Assembly: GCA_022376515.1 (NCBI GenBank)
Contig: WTXI01000001.1
Location: forward strand, 1,984,001 to 2,048,000
Direction: 5' to 3'
Length of the DNA: 64,000 nt
From: Lactifluus volemus
Taxonomy: Eukaryota > Basidiomycota > Agaricomycetes > Russulales > Russulaceae
Position 1 is the stretch's first letter. The number at the start of each line of letters is the position of its first letter. The notes beneath the pieces were generated by a model. It saw only the letters and a list, made by a program, of their open reading frames with translations. It was not told where the DNA came from and did no database searches. Of this stretch, positions 11,800-21,798 are shown one piece after another. The position numbers and the translations under genes were made by a program.

Positions 11800-12690
11800 G
11801 AACCAAATGCAGAAATTGCATGCCCAGATCGAAGGCCCGTCCCGCGAGACGACTCATGTCATGGATAGATGGCATGTCTGTACTTAATGCAGCAACATAC
11901 TTGTACTTCCCGACGACGCCGTACTGGTTCCTCGCAGGCGTCGCCGCTGTAGCGCTTCGGAAAGCGACAAGCTCGTTGCGGGTCGCTGTTGGCTGCTCAA
12001 CTTCTGGATACGAAGGATACTACCAGTACGTACTCCTCCAATGTTAACGCGCGCATGCCACGCTTACGGGCAACCCCAGCCCTTGTGAACGTCTTCAAGA
12101 GACTCACGTGTATCGCACAGTTCTGCTGCGGAAATGAAAAATTTATTTTCGCAATTCCGCCACGTCGCAGGGGAATTGGCAACCAAGAGGCGCAAGGAGC
12201 GCGAGGGCGAGCACGAACTATGGAAGAGCCTGTGGGCCGGAGGCAGTGTAGGTCTACCGCCCTATTTCCTCGATTTGACCCTCTTCGTCTCACCCTTGTC
12301 GTTTCTAGCGCAGCCTAGGTGCCTTAGGAGACGTGCCTCCTGTTCCTGCAGTGATTGGATGTCCGACCTCGCGCAGCAAGCGGGCATGAGCGACGATGAG
12401 AAAGATAAAGCAGAACGGGACTCGGACTCGGACGCGCGACTCAGATGGGTTGGAGACTTTGCAGGTGAGATAACCGCAGCAATTTCCCTGCGCGAGTGGG
12501 ACAAAGCTGTGGATCTTGTTGAGCAAGGTCCGGTGCTGACTCTGCGATCACGAAACTGGTTCCTTACTCATCCGTCTGGATGCCGACGCAGCTTCCCGCA
12601 AGACCTGTTTTGCTGCGCGTACAGAGTCCGCACGTCGGATTGTACGCATGATTCACTTTGACGACACGCGGAAGTGTGGTGGTAATTATG
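11800..12690 (+). pseudogene. Decayed fragment of exocyst subunit EXO84
   Basis: Pieces of an Exo84-like protein occur in order but in different frames. They are LQKLHAQIEGPSRET near 11809, LNAATY then DDAVLVPRRRRR and DKLVAGRCWLLN (PH-domain part, 11885-12000), LVNVFK and CGNEKFIF (12085-12150), then SQFRHVAGELATKRRKERE and GEHELWKSLWAGG (12140-12240), and finally RWVGDFAGEITAAISLREWD and KAVDLVEQG (12445-12530) with RKTCFAARTESARRIVRMI (12600-12650). Exo84 belongs to the eight-subunit exocyst that tethers secretory vesicles at the plasma membrane. Stops, frame changes and loss of both ends make this a relic. It lies exactly between the two F-box duplicates, so a functional copy should exist elsewhere. 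Confidence 0.7.
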
Positions 12691-13529
12691 TTGGCAGTCA
12701 CATATGCTCTCAGGCTGTGGGTTCACTGCATCCCATTATGGATCCCAACTTCCAACGGCTCCCAGCACACATCATAATGAGGTATGTGTTTCCTCCCTTT
12801 CTGTTAATCATTCTCTCTTTCCCCGCTGGTGCTGAGCTGAGGTTTTAGTGATGCAGATCAGAGGAAAGGATAATGTCGGTGCAAAGACGAATTGATGGAG
12901 ATGGAGTGGAAGAGGGTGCCATCCAGATCGGCTACCCTCTGTGACTGGAAGCAAAGTCACTAGCAGCAGGGGAACATTCGGATCAATAGCATTGACGTGC
13001 CTGGTATGTCTGTCGACTTTATGATAGACTCGGAGGTGGCGCTTATGTTGCGTTTGCTCGATGGCGTAGTTTGTGTTATGCACGGGATCTAGTGTACGGG
13101 TGCGTTTTCCTGTGAGGTCCGTCATGATCTGCGCATTCAACCATGAGACTGACGTAAATTCAAACTATATTTTCAACTACTTAGCCTGAGCATTCTTTCA
13201 ATGAATATCTGTAGACTCACATTGCGAGTGATCCACTGAGCATACGCTTCCCGGCCCAGGTTGGGCTGTTGAGGGTGTTGAGACGGGCCGGTAGCGCGGG
13301 AACATTCCCGGGCAGTACGGACAGTGTCACGGACCGGATCTAACCGGTCCAAGCGTACAATGTAGATATTCGTAGATAATTGATTAATACATTCTTTACC
13401 ATTGTGCACGCTCCCTATTCTCTCAGAAAGGACAATGATGGCATTATGTTTATTGTACATCTATTGTATGAGGCCCTAGGCCAATGCACGCTCCTTCTAT
13501 GTATTTAAAGGACATTTCCCAGCTGCTAT

Positions 13530-13560
13530 CACTTCAGTCTCTTACACATCGACTGAAGTG
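13530..13560. repeat. Perfect 10-bp inverted repeat (stem-loop)
   Basis: CACTTCAGTC at 13530-13539 is the exact reverse complement of GACTGAAGTG at 13551-13560, with an 11-base loop. It lies about 30 bases after a TATA-like box. A 22-base part of this element (13536-13557) is repeated exactly at 13654-13675. Confidence 0.85.
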
Positions 13561-13616
13561 AGTATTACGATTACATCATCTTTTACCTTATTTGGACTCA
13601 CGCGACTTTTACTTAG

Positions 13617-13705
13617 CGCTATCTTATCTAGGTAAATTATGATTATGAAATATAGTCTCTTACACATCGACTGAACGCTATCTTATCTAGCGTTATCTAA
13701 TCTAC
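13617..13705 (+). repeat. Short repeats CGCTATCTTATCTAG and relatives
   Basis: The 15-mer CGCTATCTTATCTAG occurs at 13617-13631 and 13676-13690, followed at once by the diverged unit CGTTATCTAATCTAC. Together with the duplicated 22-mer nearby, this gives a small nested repeat cluster with spacings of 59 and 118 bases. Confidence 0.8.
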
Positions 13706-14444
13706 CTCAGCTGCTGCTTTTCATCAGAGGGTCAGTTCAAGGATTGTAGGGAAAGGCTATAATGAGTCGAGCGGGATTGTGGTCATGACCGTGCAGCTGG
13801 ACCTGGAACGGTTTCGTCGGGAGAGGGTGGCACAGGTGGGATGCCCTCGAGGGTCATGGGTGGGGAGCACGGAGACGGATGTCGGGTCGGATGGTGCGGT
13901 GTTGGCACTGGCACTGGCGCCAGCGATCTCTGGCTCGGGGGTGCATATGTCGATGGGGGCAGGTGAGGGCACTGTGTTGATGTGACCTGTCATGATACCA
14001 AGCTTGAGCCGCACACAGAAATAGTATGAAAAAATTAGACTAGCGGTAGAACGACTCTGGTCTACTTTCGTTCTGTCCGGCGACATCGTCGGGCTGGTCG
14101 ATGCCAAGGTCATCATAGTGGGCGGGACGAGTCTGCTGCAGCTCGACGACGGTTCGGCGCCGCGAGGCACTGGCAGGGCCTGTACTTAATTCTGCTGATC
14201 ACAAAATTACAAAAAATAAGAGAAGGTCTAAGCAACGCTAAGCAAAATTAAGTAACTTCGACCTTTGCTGATGCACTTGACAGTAGGTGGGGGTTTCTGT
14301 CAAGAGGAAGAGGGCATAGCATTACACATAGACCTGTTATCTAGCCTCAAATAATTGGGAATTTAAGGACTCGGAAGAGTACTTTATGTGGTCATTAAGA
14401 TAGAAGGGACTTAATTGTCGCTAGGGGTCAACATGGGAGCTGGT

Positions 14445-16517
14445 GTGAGTGTAAGTAGTAGTATGGACAGTTCTATCATGACCCACGGTAGACATACCGC
14501 TTTCCACGTATTAGGTCCGTTCCTGCATCACTCCGAGTCACATACATTCCATCAATCCTCCTCGTCGTAGAGAAACATTGAAGGATCCAGCAAGTTCAGC
14601 CTCACATGGTGACCTTCTACTCGTCGTTCTTCGACAAAATCAGTAAATGCATCCGAAGCGCCATTTCCTCCAGAATACACAACCTCCTCCAGATTAGGAA
14701 GAAGCTCCAGCGGCGATTCCTCGTCTTCAGATTGTAGAGAACGAGAGATTTCTGTGACGAGATTGTGGTGCACGTGGAGTGTCTTCACATTGCTGAATGG
14801 TCTGAGAAGATCGCGCCATTGTGTTCGGTCGACCTCATCGTGCCATTCTGAGGGGTGAATGTGCTGACTGAGCGTGAGAATCTCCACGACAGAGAGCGCA
14901 GGTGCAAGTGTATTAAAGATTTGTACTGCAAGTGCTACCTGCCGATCAAGGTGTTCGGACCAGATCCGCCAGAGTAGTGGGAGCTCGCCCCACCTCAGCC
15001 AAGGATTTGCCCGTAGATCAAGATAAATGTCATCGAACCAGAGCTTGACAGAGCTAAATCTGAGCTTCTGGGATGATTGCATGAATTGCAAGAGGTGCGG
15101 AACAGTAAAGAAGAGCGGCTGGTTAAAAGAATAGATATGAAAGATGCTGAGGAAAGGGGCGCTGATCCGAGAAATAAGACGCTCCAAGTATGTGGCCGTA
15201 CCATCGAACACAAACCGGCAAAGATTAGTAACTGTGATATTCGGGGTCTGGAAGAACTGTCCCTCACTAGCAGGCTCAACACTGGGGGTTGGGAGGCGGA
15301 CAAGAATCTCGAGCTGAGGCATAAATGAAAGCCAGGTAAGTAAATGACTTGGTGGGAAATTAGATTCCTGAATTTTTTCAAGAACGAGAGTGGCAAGACC
15401 CGTGGCAGTTGTCAGCAACTTGAAGGGAGGTTCAATTGCCAGTGGAAGCAAAACCTCAGCCCACAATATGAAGCAGCGTAGATTGGGTGCTTTGAATGTT
15501 ATAGGCATAGAAAATACCTCTCCGGTCCGTCCGAGTTTCGGATAATCGATTTGTATCATTTCCAGAATCGGGAATTCTTTGTCCATAACCATGATGAACT
15601 TTTTCAGATTTGGGCTTGGCATGGAAAGGGTAATCTGACGCACGCGATCACGGTGCGAGAGGGCAAGCAGTATGCCCGATTCATCTTCTGCACTTATCTC
15701 CTCGCGTTTGGTGCGGTGATAACGGATGGTGAGAGGGAGTGGTGGTGAATATTCGAGCATGTCCGCTACATGTACACCATCAGTACAGAGGAGATTAAGG
15801 TCCAGCCAGGAGGGTGATGCAAGAATAAGCATTCGCCACAGTCGACAAACATGTGCCAAGTTGTACCACCAGCGTTGGCGGAACTGATTAAACCACCGTG
15901 CGCCCTCCTCATCGTCATACTCTTCCGGGTAGGCCAGTCGATAGACATGAAATATGTTGAGAAGCATGTCATCATTGAGGATATGGATAGGTGAGTGTGG
16001 CCTATTTCTGTTGAACCCTATTGATATAATAGCAATGGAAATTAGGTGATAAGTTACTAGTGAACGTGACTTAGAAGGTTTCAAGTTGGAACTCACCACT
16101 TAGTTCACGTTGGCCGAGCCTTCTAATCATGGGAGGGAATATTCTGGTAAAAAACCAACCAAGCATTTTCAGGGAGGCGAGTAATGACGTGGTTGTGATT
16201 CAGTTGAAGATCATGGGTGGGCGTTACTAGTTGCGCTTTATCCAGAAATTGGACGCCGGCATCTCGCCCCGTTGTCTCAGCACGGGGTCGCGGCACCCCT
16301 TTTCCACAGTGAGGGGCTTGGGACGCATTTGCTTTATTCGTCGACGAACGACGGGTAGCTGGCAGTGGGCACTCTGTAGACTTGACCATGGCTGTTGTTC
16401 GGCATTTTGATAGACGGGGATGTGAGTGAACTAGGGAAAGTAAGGAGCACCATAGCGAGTGGTCATCATGATATTGGCCATGATGTTTGCCAGGTGTGTC
16501 TTCTTTCTTTTCTATTC
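14445..16517. repeat. Direct repeat of about 2 kb, copy 2 (F-box-like gene unit)
   Basis: Second copy of the unit at 9703-11752 in the same orientation. It starts at GAGTGTAAGTAGTAG near 14447 and ends at TCTTCTTTCTTTTCTATTCC near 16517. Shared upstream sequence includes GGTCATCATGATATTGGCC and the following CATGATG, which forms a 7-bp inverted repeat. Confidence 0.9.
14552..16166 (-). CDS. F-box-like / leucine-rich protein, copy 2 (intact)
   Basis: Full-length member of the long F-box-like family expanded in Agaricomycetes. I start it at ATG 16166 (MLGWFFTRIFPPMIRRLGQ). The GT..AG intron at 16018-16096 (79 nt) removes the sequence that would otherwise give a longer N-terminal frame. Exons 16097-16166 and 14552-16017 encode 511 residues. 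Near the N-terminus, PIHILNDDMLLNIFHVYRL followed by WWYNLAHVCRLWRMLILASP forms the F-box-like helices, split by an acidic insert. The remainder is a series of leucine-rich segments (LKKFIMVMDKEFPILEMIQI, LLPNLEEVVYSGG) as in substrate-binding repeats. It probably acts as an SCF adaptor. The target is unknown. Confidence 0.8.
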
Positions 16518-17748
16518 CTATTCTTACCGTGACCTCACTCAGGCTCAGGCTGGCGCCCAAACACCTTACATTACTCCGTTTCCGCATCATCTTCCTAGCC
16601 CTCCACAAAACGACAATCTTCTCTCCATATGGGTCATGGGTACTTCTCAGCTACTGTGCGCTTGATGTCTCGGGTTAGACCAAGGTGAGAAAATGCCCCA
16701 GTATGTCCTTGAGTATGTTATCAACGATCTTTCATTACCAAAGCGGGCAGGCACGTTTGTTTCCCAACGGGCCTTAGTTTTCTTCCAAACGAATTTTCGT
16801 CAACCCAGCGAGACGTGACAGCGAGTACTAGTCAACCAGACCCGCGTTCATAACGACTGCTTTTTTCTGTATTCTCATCACCGTGGACTCGGAAGATTAC
16901 CCCGGGTCCATCGACCCTGTCTGCTGAAGGCCCCTCCGCGTCCACGTTCATTCAGCATCCGTACCTTCTAGTCTCGCCTCTACATGTTGGTTATCGTCAC
17001 AGTTACCGGCCCTGCCACGTTGTCTGGTCACGCTGGTGGTCCCGGCCGGGCCCCATCCATTCTATAAATTCTTCACGCATTGCTAAATGCTTGTGAAGAG
17101 CGCGGAGTCACCAGTCTCCGACTCAGCGAAGAGTTTCGACTGGCACTTGGAAACCATCGTCGATGGAGACCTGCGCGAACTCCCCCGGACTCTGGCGGAT
17201 GTCGAGATCCAGGGTGACCAGTACTAGTGAATGGTTGACGTTGCTCACGGCGCTTTGACGAATGAAGGCATCGGAGTGATCTGAGACCCCGAGGCAACAC
17301 TACCCCTCGATACGCTCTCAGAAAAAGCGATATATTAGGTTGTCGGAGATAGTGAATACCTGACGCGCTGTAACCTTCATTTTGTTCACCCGATGCCAGG
17401 CTGGTTGGTAGATGAATAGTCAGGTTCCTAGTATCCTGAGTGGGGTTAATTGGGGGCCACGATCATCAGATACGTTGCCGTACAGCCATAGATTCTTTCG
17501 GTGTAGCGAACTGCAGTCACTGGCATAAGATGGTGTGGGGGTCTCAGGCTGACTCGGGCCGGGGCCGATGATGAGTTCTATTCTTGACCACAATCCTCAT
17601 CTCTATTCAATATGTAACGTTGAGATGCCTCATTTCTGGTCCGCAACCTTGTATTTTCATCTTTTTGGAGGGCTTGGCTGACGTGCATGAAGTGCACCAA
17701 CTTGTCGATCAAAAGAGCCCACTAACCGTGACAGCATAGCACACTCAG
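16518..17748. other. Gene-free stretch upstream of the third F-box-like gene
   Basis: No credible coding frame on either strand. The last 40 bases (CACTAACCGTGACAGCATAG then CACACTCAG) look like a branch point and 3' splice site leading into the F-box-like exon at 17749. Part of this stretch may therefore be the 5' exon and intron of that gene. Confidence 0.45.
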
Positions 17749-19160
17749 GCTCCCCTATCTCCATCCTCAACGATGACGTCCTTCTCAACATATTCTATGT
17801 CTATCTACTCGGACTCCACGATGCACTGGCATATGGATACGAAGACGTGGAGCTGCCATTTGGTAAATCCTGGATTTGGGATTGGAAACACCAACGTTGG
17901 TGGTACAGGCTGGCTCACGTCTCCCGACTCTGGCGACGTATCATTCTTGCATCACCATCCAAACTGGATCTCCATCTTATCTGTACCCATGGGGTACCTG
18001 TAGGAGACATGCTGACACTAGCACCCCCGCTGCCTCTCATCGTCTTATACAACTGCGAGGTGACCACAAAGGATGAAGACGACGTTAGTATACCACTCGC
18101 GCTCTCACGCCATGATCGTGTGCGCCGTATTGGACTTTGGATGCCAGCCTCGAAATTGGAGAAGTTTATCCCAGCAATGGACAAGGAATACCCGATTCTC
18201 GAGCTCCTGTCTATCGAGTGTCAGACCAAAGACTCAGACTTGATGCTTCCAAAGAAATTATTTCAATCACCCCATCTGTGCCAGATTTCCTTGTCGGGCA
18301 TTTTTCTTCCAATGCAATCTCCTTTCCTCCCATGTACTGGGGGCCTTGTGTATCTCTGGCTTTTTGAGATCCCACAGTCCGTCCACTCATCCCCACATGA
18401 AATGCATATACAGCTTTCATCTATGCCTCAGCTGAAAATCTTGGGGATTGAAACCGAACACTCTCCCGATCACAATGTTGTGGATTCCCCTATCATAACT
18501 CCCGTGACCCTTCCTAACCTTCACGTATTTGTATTTGAAGGTGGAAGCACATACCTGGAAAGTCTTCTTGCTGGCATTAGTGTCCCTGTCCTCAGCACCC
18601 TTTGCATCCTTTTTGACCGTCAACTTGACTTCCCTGTTCCATACCTGTTGCAGTTCATCCAGTCATCGAAGTCGCTCATATTCAAGACTTTCGAGCTTAG
18701 TGTTTCGGGAGATCACGTGGAGTTTACTTTCCGCCCGTACCTGGAATCAGTGGAAAGCCCGCCTGTGTACTATGGGGAAATTGAGGGTGGCCATCTCGGC
18801 CAGCAGGTAACCTCCGCAGTGCAGATCCTTGGCACACTTTCTCCTGTACTCTCTGTCGTGGAGAAATTCACCTTCGGCTACATAACGGGCAATCAGCCAG
18901 CAGGATTGCATGACATTGATCGAGTACAGTTGCGTGAACTTCTCAGACCATTTAGTGGAGTGAAAACACTTCATGTGCAAAATGAACTCGTCAAGGGTGT
19001 CTCTCAGTCTCTACTTTCAGAGGATGGGGAACTGCCTCTGGAGCTATTGCCCAACCTAGAGGAGCTCCGTTCTTCTGGAAGCGATGTTAGGGACATACTC
19101 ACACCATTCATCAACGAGCGGCAGTCTGCGGGACATCCTGTCACGGTGCACCTAGAATGA
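17749..19160 (+). CDS. F-box-like / leucine-rich protein, diverged third copy (5' exon unresolved)
   Basis: Paralogue of the minus-strand pair but on the plus strand and clearly diverged. The frame is open from 17691, and the family homology starts right after a probable 3' splice site (ACTCAG, ending 17748) with SPISILNDDVLLNIFYVYLL. WWYRLAHVSRLWRRIILASP completes the F-box-like part. Leucine-rich segments continue to LELLPNLEELRSSGSDVRD and the stop at 19158-19160. In the paralogues a short first exon encodes about 23 residues before the same region. I could not place that exon here. If the intron call is wrong, the first in-frame ATG is 17847, inside the F-box region. Function inferred: SCF substrate adaptor. 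Confidence 0.7.
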
Positions 19161-19493
19161 CGTGTTTGATGGGGCTAGTCTGGGGATGTGGTATCTGGTC
19201 ATGGTCACGGTATGCTTTTTATCTACCTGTTTATCTTCTACCAGCTGAGCAGTGCGCGTTAGTGAGCACCCAGTCACACCAGTTCTCATCCCCATCACTG
19301 GCACTGGCACAACCACGAACCTTTCAATAGCTACAGCCTCGTGACAAGATGACTCACCCAAGTCTTCCTGAAAGAAAAAAAATCCACATTAACATATGAC
19401 CTTTGCATGTCCAGTGTTATGTCTTTCTTAGTTTTCATCACTTCCTGCCGTCTCTCTCGTTTCCATAAATAGCTGACTCCCCCATCAACCAAT

Positions 19494-19605
19494 TCTCTCC
19501 GTCGTTGTAAAACACCCCGGTGTCAATAAGCATGCGAAGGGGATTTTGACAGGATTCTCCGATGGATCGCGATCGTTAGGCTGTAGTGTTGAATCACGAG
19601 AATGT
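19494..19605 (-). pseudogene. Relic of a DUF6535 gene 3' end
   Basis: The minus strand reads LQPNDRDPSENP here, matching IQPNDRDPSNP at the C-terminus of the DUF6535 protein at 23741-26226. In DNA, GATGGATCGCGATCGTTAGG matches GATGGATCACGGTCGTTAGG near 23775. The rest of the gene is missing; the next sequence to the right belongs to the repeat also found upstream of the intact DUF6535 gene. Confidence 0.6.
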
Positions 19606-19619
19606 GGAGATGGCGTTCG

Positions 19620-20415
19620 ACAGAATTTGACGGTCCTTTTTTTTTGTGAATGAATGGCGTGCTATTACTCGCGCAGTTTGTTCTTTCGGTGGTGTGTCAA
19701 TGGACCCCGGGCCATCGCCCACCATGTCGAGTGAGGCAACTGCATCATACCAAGAAACCAAGGAAGATAACTTGAAGTAGTTTCGACATACGGGTACGCC
19801 AGCGGGCACCAGTTCACGCAAAACGCCTGCTGCTCCGAGCTGCCAGTCATTGTGTAAAATAGGAACAACGATCGGGCGTTGTCCTTAGTTGTCGTTGCGC
19901 GTTGCATGTACATTTACATTTCACCTACTCTCAGGTCCAGGTCGCTTATCATAAAGATTGTACTTGTACAGTAAAGGGGAAAATATCAGGAGAGAGAGAG
20001 GTGAGAAAAGGGGGCGAGGGTGGGTGCCATGCGTAAGTTAATTCAGTACGGCCCAGCTGCACATAAAGTAGAGCGAGCAAAAGTACTGTAAGGTAGGGCG
20101 GTGAATGACGATGCGCAATGACGCCCAGTGAGCGCTAGTGAGCCTACAGGAAGGCGTAGCGTCGAACAAGTAGGCCGCCCGTGAAGCTCGTGAAGAGCCA
20201 GCCGAGTGCGATGCAGATAGGCAGCAGACTCATTCGCCAATCGTCGCTATAGATATCCGGAGCTACGGTACGTGTAGATCTAACTTATAATATGTACGTA
20301 AAAATGGCCGCGGGCGTCGTTTGGAATGGGTGGGGGTATTCTTGTACTGTAGTTATTTCTTTTCTCAGCCATGTGTCTCTGTGGAATTCAAATAATGCCG
20401 TCAAAAGATCCTCTG
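19620..20415. repeat. Dispersed segment, copy A (copy B at 26765-27545)
   Basis: About 0.8 kb aligns with 26765-27545 in the same orientation, with indels. Shared landmarks are GCGTGCTATTACTCGCGCAG, TTCACGCAAAACGCCTGCTG, TGACGATGCGCAATGACGCC, ACGTGTAGATCTAACTT and AGCCATGTGTCTCTGTGGAA. On the minus strand one frame ends MSLLPICIALGWLFTSFTGG plus LLVRRYAFL and a stop, a membrane-anchor-like tail preceded by APDIYSDDWR. Another encodes EQQAFCVNWCPLAYPYVETT. Copy B conserves the second peptide better. I cannot name the source gene; this looks like the 3' part of a gene carried by a segmental duplication. Confidence 0.75.
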
Positions 20416-21480
20416 TCGGTGTCATCACCGCAGCACCTCGCCCTCGCCGCCACCACTTCTGTGGCTGTTCAAGTTAGCGGTCTATTGGTGCGTCATGCCT
20501 TTTTTTTTGACTTTTCACAACTAATCTTTTTGTATATTTTTTTCTTTTTCTTTTTCCCTTTGTCCCCCTGCCCTGCAGCTCCTTTGAGGGATGTCCCCGC
20601 ATCCACCCGTAGACAGTCCATTGGGGTCTCCGTCGCTCGGGCGTCGCTGTCGCGACCGTCCGAGCGCCTGACGCCAGTGGCTTGTGCTATGGTGTGCGCG
20701 GGTCTCCCCGACTCTGTCCCGCCGCTGCTGTTCCCGATGCGGCCGCTTCTGTCCCGCCGCCGCCCCGATTCCGCTGCCACTGTCCCGACACTGCCATTGC
20801 GGCACCACCCTCGCAGCCCCGCCCTCACCGCCACTGCCGTTGCAACCTCAACCTACTTCAAGTTTACCATGTGTGCAAGTCACCTCAGGCTGGGCAAGGC
20901 TGCCTGTCTATGGGTAGGACCAGGAGGGCCAGGCCCAGCCCGCGGACAGTCTAATGTTCTCTGTCATCTGAACGATCTTCCATTCTTCCGAGTCCATCAA
21001 AGTTATCAGTCTTGCTTCCTTTCTGTACATACATTTATCCCGGTGAATTCGTCCCCGCATACGGAGATGGTAGCTCCCTGTTGTCATCATCTAAGTCGTC
21101 TGTCACCTCTTGCTCACTCGCTTCCTCACTCTCGAACTTGTCTAGATCGTCGCTCACAACAGTCTATGTATTGCGCTATCATCTTGGACTTCACAGATAC
21201 ATGACCGCTTTCGTTCCCCTGTCACATGCCGAGTCTCAGCAGCCCTGCGGTTGCGACCAAAATTCCTGAACGAAAGTGGTCGTAGACTCGTAGTTCATAG
21301 TGCTATGGCCGGGGGAGGCGTCAGGTGCGACGGGCTGACGAAAAATCCGTGGACGGGGGCGTACCTGAGCCTCGGGAAACATATCATTTTTTTTTGGGGC
21401 CGAGCACACCCCTTAACTTTTCTGTCACTTTCTCTCTGCGAATTGCTATGGCTGCAGCCAGTGCTCGTCCACCCTGAACT
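20416..21480. other. Low-complexity stretch without a recognisable gene
   Basis: A long plus-strand frame (20371-21204) is compositionally biased: pyrimidine tracts at 20500-20580, then CCG/CCC-rich repeats at 20700-20830. It resembles no family and starts inside repeat copy A, so I do not call it a gene. Confidence 0.45.
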
Positions 21481-21798
21481 TCAGAGGGAGGCTCGGATGG
21501 GCCTGCCTGAGAGCTCTCTACCCCCACGACTTTTATTTTGCTCGCGTTGGCGCGACCTGTCCTGAGATGGAGCTGTAAAAGACGCACCTGTACCGGTGCC
21601 ACTGGCCGTGGATGAAGTAGCTGGAGCAGTGCCAGTGGATGAAGTCGAAGGAGCTGTAGCAGTGCCAGCCTGAGCAGATGAAGTCGAAGGAGCTGTAGCG
21701 GTTCCAGCTTGAGTGGATGAACTTGAAGCACCTTGACCAGTCTTCTTTGACCACAAAAACTTGGACCCTTTGCTTTTGCTAGTGGATGAGCTGGCCAT
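21481..21798 (-). CDS. Hypothetical Ser/Thr/Ala-rich repeat protein
   Basis: A minus-strand frame from ATG 21798 (MASSSTSKSKGSKFLWSKKT) encodes about 105 residues. It has internal repeats of the type STQAGTATAPSTS and a basic C-terminus. The repeats come from a DNA minisatellite with a 39-base period, so composition alone may keep the frame open. No family is recognised, and neither a signal peptide nor an intron supports it. It could be a fragment of a larger disordered protein or non-coding. Confidence 0.25.
   Translation of the reverse strand: MASSSTSKSKGSKFLWSKKTGQGASSSSTQAGTATAPSTSSAQAGTATAPSTSSTGTAPATSSTASGTGTGASFTAPSQDRSRQREQNKSRGGRELSGRPIRASL
21594..21730. repeat. Minisatellite, 39-base (and one 27-base) units
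   Basis: Units beginning GATGAAGTCGAAGGAGCTGT recur head to tail with 39-base spacing. A shorter 27-base unit beginning GATGAAGTAGCTGG comes first and a diverged unit (GATGAACTTGAAGCACC) ends the array. Unit lengths are multiples of three, so the array stays in frame on the minus strand. Confidence 0.75.

Larger units (their letters stand above)
12691..14444. other. Gene-poor spacer between the F-box duplicates
   Basis: No convincing gene. A minus-strand frame at 12808-13140 and another at 13173-13460 have GT..AG-like joints and could be remnants of one gene, but I recognise neither. A minus-strand Ser/Thr/Pro-rich frame at 13757-14170 is low complexity and probably spurious. A TATA-like TATTTAAAGG at about 13500 precedes a stem-loop and short repeats, listed separately. 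Confidence 0.4.

Noticed and set aside
13757..14170. 137-residue minus-strand Ser/Thr/Pro-rich frame
   Set aside because: Low-complexity composition, interrupted in-frame logic around a TGATACC/CAGGTCA stretch, and no recognised relative. Kept only as a note in the spacer entry.
16018..16099. Extended N-terminus of F-box copy 2 from ATG 16099
   Set aside because: The extra 30 residues are encoded by a GTGAGT..ATAG intron. The paralogous copy shows the same intron, and the upstream exon begins at ATG 16166.
16123..16608. 161-residue minus-strand frame upstream of F-box copy 2
   Set aside because: It lies in the duplicated upstream flank, and its counterpart in copy 1 is interrupted by length changes that are not multiples of three, so it is not conserved as protein.
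20371..21204. 277-residue plus-strand open frame
   Set aside because: It starts inside dispersed segment copy A, is dominated by pyrimidine and CCG-rich low-complexity sequence, and overlaps equally long frames on the other strand. No family resemblance or splice support.
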